From: Chryseobacterium potabilaquae
Lineage (GTDB): Bacteria; Bacteroidota; Bacteroidia; Flavobacteriales; Weeksellaceae
Assembly: GCF_902728265.1 (NCBI RefSeq)
Contig: NZ_CACVBR010000021.1
Span: 1 to 64,000, forward strand
Length of the DNA stretch: 64,000 nucleotides
Direction of reading: 5' to 3'
Shown here: piece by piece, positions 54,139 to 63,747 of the stretch
Position numbering within the stretch: position 1 is the first letter of the stretch
How the letters are laid out: each line of letters opens with the position of its first letter
Notes under the pieces: generated by a model
Database searches by the model: none
What the model saw: the letters and a program-made list of their open reading frames with translations, nothing else
What the model was told of the DNA's origin: nothing
Made by a program: the position numbers and the translations under genes

Positions 54139-55497
54139 ATGATTAGTTGGAGAAAGCATTATAAACAAACGTTGATTGCAATAGGATTATTGCTATCAAC
54201 CAGTGCTTCAATTTACGGGCAAGACGGCGATCCTAAAAATGGTGAGAAACTTTTCAAAGCGAATTGTACTGCATGTCACGCTTTAGACAAACAGGTTATA
54301 GGGCCACCATTGAAGGGTGTCGTAGATCGTGTAAAGACTGAAGGAGGTGTAGGCAAAGATTGGCTTCATAAGTGGATCAAAGACAACAAAGCTCTAAGAG
54401 CTTCTGGAGACAAATACGCCAATGAGATTTTTGAAAAGTATAACAAGACTGAGATGTTAGTCTTCCCTAATCTTTCAGAGAAGGATATTGATGACATCCT
54501 AGCATACACAACTAATCCTCCCGCTCCGGAAGAGAAAAAAACACCAGAAGCAACTGCTGGAACAGAAGCTACAGCAGCCTCACCAGCAGACAAAACGACT
54601 ACTAATATTGTAATTATTTCACTTTTAGCAATCGCTGGTTTATTAGTCTGGATTTTAATTAAACTCCGACAGCTCGTTAAACTTGGACAATCTGAAGATT
54701 TAGCAGGTTTAAACGAAACAAGAGTAAAATCTTTTAGTGAAATCTATCAAAAATACCATCTTATAGGTAAAGGTCTAATTGCAATTCTTGCTCTTTTAGC
54801 AACTTATGGAATTTGGAACTGGATCATGTGGATTGGGGTTTATAAAGGATATAAACCGGAGCAACCTATTTATTTTTCACATAAAATCCACGCAGGAGAG
54901 AACAAAATTGACTGTCAATTATGTCACTCTAGTGCTAAATATGGAAAAGTATCCGAAATCCCTTCCATGAATGTATGTATGAACTGTCACAGAACAATAT
55001 CTGAGTACAATGGTAAATATATGGAGCCAGGAAAAGATAAAGCTTTCTATGATGGTGAAATTCAAAAGATCTATGCTGCAACAGGATGGGATCCACAAAA
55101 AGCTCAGTATACCGGAAAGACACAACCAGTAGAATGGACAAGAATACACAACATGCCTGATTTTGTTTACTTTAACCACTCTCAACACGTGGTGGCAGGA
55201 GAACAAGCAATTATAAACTCTTTCAATAAGAAGAATCCTAATAACAAAATTGATGTTGTATGTAAAGCTTGTCACGGTAAAATAGATACCATGAATGTTG
55301 TTCAAATGGCTAATGACTTTACAATGGGATGGTGTATCGAATGTCATAGAACGACAGAAGTTGATATGAATAACGGTTATAATAAAGAATACTTCAAGAA
55401 TCTACATGACAAGTTGAAAAAACAATACCCTAAAGATGGTGGTAAGATTACTGTAGATGCAATTGGAGGTCTTGAGTGTGGTAAATGTCATTATTAA
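54139..55497 (+). CDS. actA: Alternative complex III multiheme cytochrome ActA
   Basis: 452 aa with a signal peptide. Six CxxCH heme sites are present: one in an N-terminal cytochrome c domain (CTACH near residue 43), then five after two membrane segments (about 154-174 and 209-233), namely CQLCH, CMNCH, CKACH, CIECH and CGKCH. The second half matches the pentaheme ActA subunit that carries electrons from quinol out of the complex. The N-terminal monoheme domain plus membrane segments is an added module. First gene of the ACIII operon, 22 bp before actB. Confidence 0.92.
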   Translation: MISWRKHYKQTLIAIGLLLSTSASIYGQDGDPKNGEKLFKANCTACHALDKQVIGPPLKGVVDRVKTEGGVGKDWLHKWIKDNKALRASGDKYANEIFEKYNKTEMLVFPNLSEKDIDDILAYTTNPPAPEEKKTPEATAGTEATAASPADKTTTNIVIISLLAIAGLLVWILIKLRQLVKLGQSEDLAGLNETRVKSFSEIYQKYHLIGKGLIAILALLATYGIWNWIMWIGVYKGYKPEQPIYFSHKIHAGENKIDCQLCHSSAKYGKVSEIPSMNVCMNCHRTISEYNGKYMEPGKDKAFYDGEIQKIYAATGWDPQKAQYTGKTQPVEWTRIHNMPDFVYFNHSQHVVAGEQAIINSFNKKNPNNKIDVVCKACHGKIDTMNVVQMANDFTMGWCIECHRTTEVDMNNGYNKEYFKNLHDKLKKQYPKDGGKITVDAIGGLECGKCHY

Positions 55498-55519
55498 TAA
55501 CTAAAAATTAGAAGTATAA

Positions 55520-58500
55520 ATGGCTTCAAACAAAATACAATTTAGAAGTATTCATGAACTTAAAGATCCTGCTTTAAATAATAAGCTGGCCCAAAAAGAG
55601 TTCCAAGAAGAAATTCCTGTAGAAGATTTCCTTGGAGATGCTGAACAAAATGGTTCCAGTACTTCAAGAAGAGATTTCTTAAAATTATTAGGTTTCTCTA
55701 CTGCAGCTGTAACTTTAGCTGCTTGTGAAGCTCCGGTAATTAAAACAATTCCTTATGTCGTAAAACCACACGATATTATTCCTGGAGTTCCTAATTATTA
55801 CGCTTCAACATACTTTGATGGATTCGACTTTGCTAGTGTTTTGGTAAAAACACGTGAAGGTAGACCAATCAAAATTGATCCAAACCCGGCTGCTGGTGAT
55901 TTAGGAAAAACTAACGCTAGAGCTCAAGCAAGCGTACTGTCTTTATATGATAATGATAAAGTAAAGCAGCCTAAATTTGAAGGAAAAGACGAAACTTTTG
56001 ATAAAGTAGATAGTTTTGTGATCAAAGGTTTAGAGGAAGCTAAAGCTGCAGGTAAAAGAATTGTTTTATTATCACATTCTTTTGCTTCACCTACTTTCAA
56101 AAAATTATTCACAGAATTTAAAGCAAAATATCCTACAGCTGAATTAATAACGTATGATGCGTTTCCTTACTCTGCAGCTTTAGATGCTGCTCAAGAAGTG
56201 TTCGGACAAAGAGCATTACCAATTTATGATCTTAAAGGAACTGAACTAGTCGTTTCTTTTCAGGCTGATATTTTAGGAGACTATAATGCATCAAGTCTAG
56301 AGACATCTTATGCAGTAGCAAGAAAACCAGGAGCAAATATGTTGAGACACATACAAGTGGAGTCTAACATGTCATTAACTGGTGCAAATGCGGATTCTAG
56401 ATATAGATTAAAACCTAGCCAAGTAAACAAAACATTAGTAGAAGTTTACAACGCAATTGTTGGGGGAATAACTTCTGATAAAATTGCAAACGAAATTGCA
56501 AACGAACTGAAAGCCAAAGGAAATAAAGCTGTTGTTTTTGCTGATGGATCTAAAGGAGCTCAGGTTTTAGCTCATTTAATTAACCAAAAATTAGGATCAG
56601 TTGCTTTCACAGGTAAAGCAAATTTCCTAAAAGATTTTGATAAAGCAAAATTCCAGGAATTCCTTGGATGGGTAAATGCAGGGCAGGTTGGTGTATTAAT
56701 TACAAACAATGTAGACCCAATTTATTCTTACCATAAAGGAGAGGATTTCAAAAAATCCTTATCTAAGGTTCCCTATGTAATCGCAGTTGCTGATAAGAAA
56801 AATGAAATGTATAACGCAGCTAAAGCTGTAATTCCTGTAGCTAACTGGCTGGAATCTTGGGGTGATATTGAACCTCAAACAGGAGTATATTCATTAATGC
56901 AACCCACAATTCAGAAAATTTACAAATCAAGACAGATTGAAGAATCTTTATTGGTTTGGAAAAATGGTAAAAATAATGCTTCTAATAATTATTATGATTA
57001 TTTAAAAGCTAATGCTTCTTCTATTTTAGGAGGGACTTCATTCAACAAAGCTTTATATAATGGTATCAATGTTTCTTCCACAGCTACGACACTTTCATAT
57101 GTAGGAGGAAACGCTACTCAAGCAGTTTCTGAATTAGGAAGCTTCAAAGCTTCTGATTTGGAATTAGTATTATATACTAAAACTTCAATGGGAGACGGTA
57201 CTCAGTCAAATAACCCTTGGTTACAAGAGCTTCCGGATCCAATCACAAGAATGGCTTGGGATAATTATTTAACAATTTCTCCTAAAGATGCGGAAAGACT
57301 AGGAATTGAAAACGACTTGAACGGCAGAATGCAACTAGATGGTTCAATCGTAAATCTTACGGCCAATGGAGTAACAATAAAAGATATTCCTGTATTCATT
57401 CAGCCTGGTCAAGCAGAAGGGTCCTTAGGTCTTGCGCTTGGATATGGTAAGAAAAATTCAGGAGCAACAGCAAATACAGGAGTTAATGCATATCCTTTGT
57501 TTGATGGTTCTAACTTGGTATTATCCAATGTTAAAATTGAGAAAACAGGAGAAAATCATGAATTTGCAGGTATTCAGCTTCAAAATACATTAATGGGACG
57601 TTACGAAATCGCTAAAGAAGTGCCTTTAGCTGATTATCTAAATGTTGCATTTGACGATGAACATAAAGGATGGAACAAACCTTTAGAATATCATACAATC
57701 AGTGGAGCCCTTCCTGCAAGAAAAATCGATCTTTGGGATGCTTTTGATGATACAGATGGACCTCACTTTAACTTATCTATTGACTTGAACTCATGTACTG
57801 GTTGTGGAGCATGTATCATTGCTTGTCAGGCAGAAAATAACGTTCCTGTTGTAGGTAAAGAAGAAATTAGAATGTCTAGAGACATGTATTGGTTAAGAAT
57901 TGACCGCTACTATTCTTCAAGACAAAAAGTAGAAGTATATGAAGGATTAAAAGAAGGCTTAGCAGTTCCTGAACTTTACGGAACAGCATTCAATAAGGAG
58001 GGAGGAGCACTCAACCACCCAGCTGATAATCCTGATGTAATTTTCCAACCTGTAATGTGCCAACATTGTAATCATGCTCCTTGTGAAACGGTATGCCCAG
58101 TAGCAGCAACTTCACATGGTAAACAAGGTCAAAATCATATGGCATATAATAGATGTATTGGTACTAGATATTGTGCAAACAACTGTCCTTATAAAGTAAG
58201 ACGTTTCAACTGGTTTACCTATAATTTAAATGATCGTTTCGACTTCAACATGAATAACGATCTAGGAAGAATGGTGCTTAACCCGGATGTAGTAGTAAGA
58301 ACTAGAGGGGTAATGGAGAAATGTTCAATGTGTATCCAAGAAACACAAGCAACAATCTTAGCAGCTAAGAGAGAAAACAGGAAAGTAACAGATGGAGAAT
58401 TCCAAGCTTCTTGTGCTTGTGCTGCCGCTTGTTCTACTGGAGCAATGACTTTCGGAGACATGAATGATAAAGAATCTGAAGTGAGAAAGCAATATGCTAG

Positions 58501-58588
58501 TAACAGAAGATATTATTTACTGGAAGAGATTGGAACAAAACCAAATGTGTTCTATCATACCAAAGTAAGAAATAGAGTAGAAAAATAA
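55520..58588 (+). CDS. actB: Alternative complex III Mo-type / Fe-S subunit ActB
   Basis: 1022 aa. A Tat signal (TSRRDFLKLLGF, Arg50-Arg51) is followed by a large molybdopterin-oxidoreductase-like domain (about 70-740) that in ACIII has lost its cofactor. A ferredoxin-like domain (about 750-970) then holds four Cys clusters: CTGCGACIIAC, CQHCNHAPCETVCP, CIGTRYCANNCP and CSMC with CACAAAC. These bind the Fe-S centres that pass electrons from the quinol site to ActA. It lies 22 bp after actA. Confidence 0.95.
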   Translation: MASNKIQFRSIHELKDPALNNKLAQKEFQEEIPVEDFLGDAEQNGSSTSRRDFLKLLGFSTAAVTLAACEAPVIKTIPYVVKPHDIIPGVPNYYASTYFDGFDFASVLVKTREGRPIKIDPNPAAGDLGKTNARAQASVLSLYDNDKVKQPKFEGKDETFDKVDSFVIKGLEEAKAAGKRIVLLSHSFASPTFKKLFTEFKAKYPTAELITYDAFPYSAALDAAQEVFGQRALPIYDLKGTELVVSFQADILGDYNASSLETSYAVARKPGANMLRHIQVESNMSLTGANADSRYRLKPSQVNKTLVEVYNAIVGGITSDKIANEIANELKAKGNKAVVFADGSKGAQVLAHLINQKLGSVAFTGKANFLKDFDKAKFQEFLGWVNAGQVGVLITNNVDPIYSYHKGEDFKKSLSKVPYVIAVADKKNEMYNAAKAVIPVANWLESWGDIEPQTGVYSLMQPTIQKIYKSRQIEESLLVWKNGKNNASNNYYDYLKANASSILGGTSFNKALYNGINVSSTATTLSYVGGNATQAVSELGSFKASDLELVLYTKTSMGDGTQSNNPWLQELPDPITRMAWDNYLTISPKDAERLGIENDLNGRMQLDGSIVNLTANGVTIKDIPVFIQPGQAEGSLGLALGYGKKNSGATANTGVNAYPLFDGSNLVLSNVKIEKTGENHEFAGIQLQNTLMGRYEIAKEVPLADYLNVAFDDEHKGWNKPLEYHTISGALPARKIDLWDAFDDTDGPHFNLSIDLNSCTGCGACIIACQAENNVPVVGKEEIRMSRDMYWLRIDRYYSSRQKVEVYEGLKEGLAVPELYGTAFNKEGGALNHPADNPDVIFQPVMCQHCNHAPCETVCPVAATSHGKQGQNHMAYNRCIGTRYCANNCPYKVRRFNWFTYNLNDRFDFNMNNDLGRMVLNPDVVVRTRGVMEKCSMCIQETQATILAAKRENRKVTDGEFQASCACAAACSTGAMTFGDMNDKESEVRKQYASNRRYYLLEEIGTKPNVFYHTKVRNRVEK

Positions 58589-58613
58589 AGTTTAAATAAT
58601 AAATAGGTAAAAA

Positions 58614-60011
58614 ATGTCAGGACATTACGAAGCTCCGATAAGGGAACCTCTAATTATTGGTCACAAAACTTATCACGATATCACAGAGGATATTGCTCGA
58701 CCTATAGAAGAAAGAGCAGGTAAATTATGGTGGATTTCATTATATGCAGCCTTAGTTCTATTCATCTATGGATTTGGATGTATCGCTTATACTATCGGAA
58801 CAGGTATTGGAGCATGGGGACTTAACAGAACTATTAACTGGGGATGGGATATTACTAACTTCGTATGGTGGGTTGGTATCGGTCACGCCGGAACTCTAAT
58901 CTCAGCAGTATTATTATTATTTAGACAGAGGTGGAGAATGTCTGTAAACAGATCTGCAGAGGCGATGACCATCTTTGCGGTTGTACAGGCGGCAATCTTT
59001 CCAGTAATTCACATGGGTAGAGTTTGGGTAGGATATTGGGTATTCCCTTTACCAAACCAATTCGGCTCTCTTTGGGGGAACTTTAACTCTCCTCTACTTT
59101 GGGATGTATTTGCAATCTCTACATATTTCTCAGTATCAACAGTATTCTGGTTCATGGGTCTTATTCCTGATTTTGCAATGATCAGAGATAGGGCTAAAAC
59201 GCCATGGACAAAGAAAATTTATACTTTCCTAGCATTTGGCTGGGGTGGTAAGGCAAAACACTGGCAAAGATTTGAAGAACTTTCTTTAGTTCTTGCAGGT
59301 TTAGCAACCCCACTTGTATTCTCAGTACACACAACCGTATCCTTTGACTTCGCCACTTCGGTAATTAAAGGATGGCATTCTACAATTTATCCTCCATATT
59401 TCGTCGCAGGTGCAATTTTCTCAGGATTTGCAATGGTACAAACATTATTGTTAGTAGCGAGAAAAGTTTGCCACTTGGAAGATTATATTACTATGTATCA
59501 TATAGAAATTATGAACATTGTTATTATCTTAACAGGAGGTATGGTAACGGTAGCTTATGCAACAGAATATTTTATTGGATGGTATTCGGGATCTAGATTT
59601 GAAGACTTTACTTATCTTTCTCCAGGAGCAGCAGTTGGGCCTTATTGGTGGGCATTTTGGTCACTGATTATATGTAATCTTGTTGTTCCGGCTTCATTCT
59701 GGTTCAAGAGATTGAGAACAAACATTATTTGGACATTCATTGTTGCTTTAATAATTAACATCGGTATGTGGTTTGAACGTTTTGATATTATTGTTATCAA
59801 CCTTTCTAGAGACTATTTACCAGGATCATGGACCATGTTTAAACCAACAATCATTGATGTGGGTGTATATTTAGGAACGATCGGATTTTTCTCTGTATTA
59901 TTCTTATTATATGCAAGAACGTTCCCTGTAATTGCGCAGGCTGAATTAAAATCGATTTTGAAAATCTCAGGTGAAACTTATAAAGCAAAAGAAGGAGATG
60001 AGTACCACTAA
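58614..60011 (+). CDS. actC: Alternative complex III membrane subunit ActC (NrfD-like)
   Basis: 465 aa with about ten hydrophobic segments, in the NrfD/PsrC fold that binds quinol at the membrane surface. The first segments include LWWISLYAALVLFIYGFG (about 40-57). GHAGTLISAVLLLFRQRWRMSVNRSAEAM (about 94-122) is the conserved block of this subunit. It starts 25 bp after actB and overlaps actD by 14 bp. Confidence 0.94.
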   Translation: MSGHYEAPIREPLIIGHKTYHDITEDIARPIEERAGKLWWISLYAALVLFIYGFGCIAYTIGTGIGAWGLNRTINWGWDITNFVWWVGIGHAGTLISAVLLLFRQRWRMSVNRSAEAMTIFAVVQAAIFPVIHMGRVWVGYWVFPLPNQFGSLWGNFNSPLLWDVFAISTYFSVSTVFWFMGLIPDFAMIRDRAKTPWTKKIYTFLAFGWGGKAKHWQRFEELSLVLAGLATPLVFSVHTTVSFDFATSVIKGWHSTIYPPYFVAGAIFSGFAMVQTLLLVARKVCHLEDYITMYHIEIMNIVIILTGGMVTVAYATEYFIGWYSGSRFEDFTYLSPGAAVGPYWWAFWSLIICNLVVPASFWFKRLRTNIIWTFIVALIINIGMWFERFDIIVINLSRDYLPGSWTMFKPTIIDVGVYLGTIGFFSVLFLLYARTFPVIAQAELKSILKISGETYKAKEGDEYH

Positions 60012-60519
60012 AATTGTATATGGACTTTATGCTGACGACGACGATTTAATGAACGGCGTTAAGGCATTCAACGATAAAGGAATCAAAATTAACGAAGTTT
60101 ATACTCCATTTCCTGTACATGGACTAGATAAGGCTTTAGGTTTAAAGAAAACTAGAATTTCTGATGCTGCCTTTATCTATGCATGTTATGGTGTTACTAT
60201 CGGTGCTACTATTACTTGGTACGTAATGAACCACGACTGGCCTCAAAATATTGGGGGTAAACCAGCTTTCGATTGGGGACATAACATGCCGGCATTCGTA
60301 GTTCCCATGTTTGAACTTATGGTATTCTGTGCTGCTCACATGATGTCATTGACTTTCTTAGTTAGAAATAAAATGTATCCAGGAGCTCCAGCACAAAATC
60401 CAGATCCAAGAACTACGGACGATAAATTCATGATGGAATTTGTAACTGAAGATGTTGAATCTGTAAAACAGTTACTTATTGAAACTGGTGTTGAAGAAAT
60501 AACTGTTAAAGATGCTTAA
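59998..60519 (+). CDS. actD: Alternative complex III subunit ActD (DUF3341)
   Basis: 173 aa from MSTTKIVYG; a longer frame from 59971 lies in actC. ActD is a DUF3341 membrane subunit with two hydrophobic segments (about 55-78 and 98-122) around an extramembrane loop. KINEVYTPFPVHGLDKALGLK (about 28-48) is the family block. It overlaps the end of actC, so translation is probably coupled. Confidence 0.93.
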   Translation: MSTTKIVYGLYADDDDLMNGVKAFNDKGIKINEVYTPFPVHGLDKALGLKKTRISDAAFIYACYGVTIGATITWYVMNHDWPQNIGGKPAFDWGHNMPAFVVPMFELMVFCAAHMMSLTFLVRNKMYPGAPAQNPDPRTTDDKFMMEFVTEDVESVKQLLIETGVEEITVKDA

Positions 60520-60520
60520 A

Positions 60521-61198
60521 ATGAAAAAGAATGTATTAAAAATTACAGCAATTTTAGGTTTAACAACAGTTCTACTTAATTCTTGCGGACCTAAAGAAAA
60601 TGTGCCATTAGTGTATTTTCCAGACATGTATTTTCCAGTAGCTTATGATCCTTTGATGAAAGCTCAAGATGCATATTCAGATCATGAAAATGAGATTCCG
60701 GCTTTTGTTAAAAATAATGGAGCTACAGGTCTATCACCAGTAGAAGGTACAGTTCCTCAAAATAAAGATGGTGTTTTTGAAGAATCATTATTGCCTAAAA
60801 ATATGGATGAATATAATGCAGGATATGATGCTTCAAAAAAAATAATGGCATCTCCTTTAAATCCTGCCAATTCAGCTAAAGATATTGAAAGAGGAAAATT
60901 TTTATTTGAGCGTACATGTTCCGCTTGTCATGGTGTAGGTGGAGATGGACAAGGCCCAATAGTACAAAGTGGAGCATATTCCGGAGTACCAAATTATGCT
61001 GACAGAGAAATTACTGTAGGATCTGTTCATTATGTATTAACTAATGGTAGAAATGCGATGGGGTCTTATGCTGGACAATTAAACGCAGGAGATAGATGGA
61101 GAGTAGCAATGTATGTAATGAGTGCCTTCAAAAAAGGAGCTACAGCACCTGCAACCGCTACCACAGCAAAAACAGATTCTACCGCAACTAAAAAATAA
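60521..61198 (+). CDS. actE: Alternative complex III monoheme lipoprotein ActE
   Basis: 225 aa from the ATG at 60521, one base after the actD stop; another in-frame ATG at 60512 lies inside actD. A lipobox (VLLNSCGPK, Cys22) anchors it to the membrane. The cytochrome c domain holds one CSACH site near residue 136 and an axial Met candidate near NAMGSY. An Ala/Thr-rich tail closes it. It carries electrons out of, or between, complex subunits. Confidence 0.93.
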   Translation: MKKNVLKITAILGLTTVLLNSCGPKENVPLVYFPDMYFPVAYDPLMKAQDAYSDHENEIPAFVKNNGATGLSPVEGTVPQNKDGVFEESLLPKNMDEYNAGYDASKKIMASPLNPANSAKDIERGKFLFERTCSACHGVGGDGQGPIVQSGAYSGVPNYADREITVGSVHYVLTNGRNAMGSYAGQLNAGDRWRVAMYVMSAFKKGATAPATATTAKTDSTATKK

Positions 61199-61206
61199 GA
61201 AAAGAA

Positions 61207-62538
61207 ATGTATAGTTTTTCACCAAAATTAAAATCAACTTCTATAATACTCCTTATTGTAGGTTTAGTTCTATTTAGTATTGGTTTCTTTATGAACAAAG
61301 GAATCTCTTCAGAAAGAATAGAACATATGATGGAGGCTATTCATGCTTCAGGTCATAATGCACCTACTCACTCAAGTGAAATGGTAGGACCTCAGGATCA
61401 TGCTGCTCATTTAGAGCATGCAACTCTGCAAGTTCATAACCAGCCTTTAGCCTCTCTTCACTTTGTAGCTGTTTTTTTCTTTGGAGTTAGCTGCTGCGTA
61501 TTGTTTTTTTACTCTATTCAGCATGCTGCACATGCGGGTTGGCCAATTATTATAACAAGAGTAATGGAAGCTATTGCTTCTTATATTCCATATGGTGGTA
61601 TTATCTTGGTAATCATTATGATTCTAAATATCACTCACAATGGACACCTTTTCCATTGGATGGATCCAGAATTAACAAATCCAGAATCTGCTCATTTTGA
61701 TGTAATATTATTTGAGAAAAAAAGATTTTTAAATATTCCTTTTTATGCTATCAGAACTATTATCTATGTAGCAGGGGCTTCATTTTTTGCTTGGAAACTT
61801 AAAGCTCAATCTAAGAAAGTAGATGAAACAAAGTCTAAAGTGGAATATCAAATGCTTTACAGATGGTCAGTAGGATATATTGCATTCTTTGGATTTGCAT
61901 CAGCAGCTTGGGCATGGGACTGGTTAATGTCTATTGATCCTCACTGGTATTCTACTATGTATATTTGGTATTCTATGGTGAGCTGCCTATCTAGTGGAAT
62001 CGCAGTTATAATACTTTTAAGTGTTTATTTAAAGAAAAATGGATTTCTACCTCAATTTAATGACAATCACTTACATGATTTAGGGGTATTTCTTTTTGCT
62101 ACAAGTATGCTTTGGACATATACGTGGTTTGCTCAATTTATGCTTTATTGGTATGCAAATGTTCCAGAAGAAGTAAATTATTTCTTTGGAAGATTCCAAC
62201 ACTATTCTCCAACGTTTTTACCTATGCTAATTATAAACTTCTTATTACCGTTATTAGTATTAGTAAGTAGTAGTATTAAGAGAAATTACAAAGTAGTTAC
62301 AACAATGGCAGTGGTAGTTCTATTAGGTCATATTTTAGACTACTTCAATATGGTAATGCCTGGAACAGTTGGTCCATACTGGAACACTCCAGAAGTATTA
62401 TTATTAATCGCAGGAGCAATCTTATTTATAGCAGGATTATTTATGTTCACTGTTCTTACAGCGTTATCAAAATTAAAACTGATCCCAACAGGGAATCCAT
62501 TCCTACATGAATCCGAAATTTACGAGTATCCTTTCTAA
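61207..62538 (+). CDS. actF: Alternative complex III membrane subunit ActF
   Basis: 443 aa polytopic protein homologous to ActC-type quinol subunits. About ten hydrophobic segments are visible. A His-rich stretch between the first two (HASGHNAPTHSSEMVGPQDH) is unusual in position. AWAWDWLMSIDPHWYSTMYIWYSM and WTYTWFAQFMLYWYANVPEE are conserved family blocks. It is the last act gene, 8 bp after actE, with a terminator at 62563-62593. No cytochrome oxidase genes follow within the window. Confidence 0.92.
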   Translation: MYSFSPKLKSTSIILLIVGLVLFSIGFFMNKGISSERIEHMMEAIHASGHNAPTHSSEMVGPQDHAAHLEHATLQVHNQPLASLHFVAVFFFGVSCCVLFFYSIQHAAHAGWPIIITRVMEAIASYIPYGGIILVIIMILNITHNGHLFHWMDPELTNPESAHFDVILFEKKRFLNIPFYAIRTIIYVAGASFFAWKLKAQSKKVDETKSKVEYQMLYRWSVGYIAFFGFASAAWAWDWLMSIDPHWYSTMYIWYSMVSCLSSGIAVIILLSVYLKKNGFLPQFNDNHLHDLGVFLFATSMLWTYTWFAQFMLYWYANVPEEVNYFFGRFQHYSPTFLPMLIINFLLPLLVLVSSSIKRNYKVVTTMAVVVLLGHILDYFNMVMPGTVGPYWNTPEVLLLIAGAILFIAGLFMFTVLTALSKLKLIPTGNPFLHESEIYEYPF

Positions 62539-62562
62539 GTGCTTGTAACAAAATAAAACCAT

Positions 62563-62593
62563 AAAAGACTGATCATTATATGATCAGTCTTTT
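62563..62593 (+). terminator. Terminator of the alternative complex III operon
   Basis: A 13-bp perfect stem (aaaagactgatca with tgatcagtctttt) with a 5-base loop is followed by a T-run. Confidence 0.92.
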
Positions 62594-62679
62594 TTTTATA
62601 TAAATACATATTCAGTTCATTATTATGAGTTATTTATATAATGATTGATTACAATCACGGTAAATTAAAATAATATACT

Positions 62680-63696
62680 ATGAAAAAAACTTATCATATA
62701 CAACTCATTTTTATATTGGCATTTAGCATTATAAAAGCACAAACCGTTATTTTCATTTCAGAAAAAACAAACGCACCTTTACCTAAAATATCCGTTTTCG
62801 GAAAAGATGGAAATATCTTGGCATACTCGGATATTGATGGTAAAATTGATAAAAAATTTTTAGATCCTTCACAAGAAAAATTTCAACTAGTATATGATAA
62901 TTTTATCGTAGCTACTCTATCATATTCTGATTTTGATAAAGAAAAAATTAAAATTAACGATCGCATTAAAGATATTGAAACGGTTGTTATTAAAAATAAT
63001 AAACCCGCAAAATATGTTTTTGTAAAAGGAAATTTTAATACATACGTTACGGTTAATAGTAAATTAAATTGTTATGCAGACGGCACTGTAACTTACATTT
63101 TTGACAATAAAACAAAGAAACTAAAAAGTACGAATGTGGAACAATTCCGAGTCTATAGACTCATTGACCCAAAAGAAGAAAAGAAAATGACTGCAACATG
63201 GGATTATGATAATTTTATAGAAGTCCCGAAAATAAAAGAAGCAGGAAATATTAATGAATATAAAAATAAAAAAGTTAAAATTAAAGAGCTAAAAGGAAAT
63301 ACCAAAGATGAAATTGAAATCACAGGAGAATATTTACAAGAAAAGGAGCTAGCACTTTTTGGTTTCAGGATTTATGATATCCGAGGAATAATAAATTTAG
63401 CGTATGAAAAAGATTACAATAAGAGCTTAAAAGATCTTTTAGAATATAATGAACTTAGGTTTATAAAACTTAAACATAAAAGTGAACTCAATTATAATCA
63501 AATAATAAATTATAATAATTTCTATACAACAGAAATTAGCTTTAGTAATACGAATGATATCGACAAAACCAAGTTCAGCACTAACCATAGTAACTATAAA
63601 AACAAATATTGGGAAACGCCATCATTTCCAAATATGCAAACTATTTTCAGTTCATTCTTCAAAAACGATTTAAAAGAACAACAAAATAAAAAATAA
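62680..63696 (+). CDS. Exported hypothetical protein, carboxypeptidase-regulatory-like start
   Basis: 338 aa with a signal peptide (FILAFSIIKAQ). Residues 21-75 (VIFISEKTNAPLPKISVFGK, then AYSDIDGKIDKKFL) resemble the carboxypeptidase D regulatory-like beta-sandwich common in Bacteroidota surface proteins. The remaining ~250 residues are Lys- and Asn-rich and not recognised. It ends in an unstructured basic tail without a T9SS domain. The role is unknown. Confidence 0.65.
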   Translation: MKKTYHIQLIFILAFSIIKAQTVIFISEKTNAPLPKISVFGKDGNILAYSDIDGKIDKKFLDPSQEKFQLVYDNFIVATLSYSDFDKEKIKINDRIKDIETVVIKNNKPAKYVFVKGNFNTYVTVNSKLNCYADGTVTYIFDNKTKKLKSTNVEQFRVYRLIDPKEEKKMTATWDYDNFIEVPKIKEAGNINEYKNKKVKIKELKGNTKDEIEITGEYLQEKELALFGFRIYDIRGIINLAYEKDYNKSLKDLLEYNELRFIKLKHKSELNYNQIINYNNFYTTEISFSNTNDIDKTKFSTNHSNYKNKYWETPSFPNMQTIFSSFFKNDLKEQQNKK

Positions 63697-63722
63697 AAAC
63701 TACTATTAATAAAAGGTTTTAT

Positions 63723-63730
63723 TAAATTTG
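63723..63730 (+). promoter_or_regulatory. -7 box of the last lipoprotein gene
   Basis: TAAATTTG, exact TAnnTTTG match, 17 bases before the ATG at 63748. Confidence 0.45.
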
Positions 63731-63747
63731 CAGCAAACAAAAGAATA

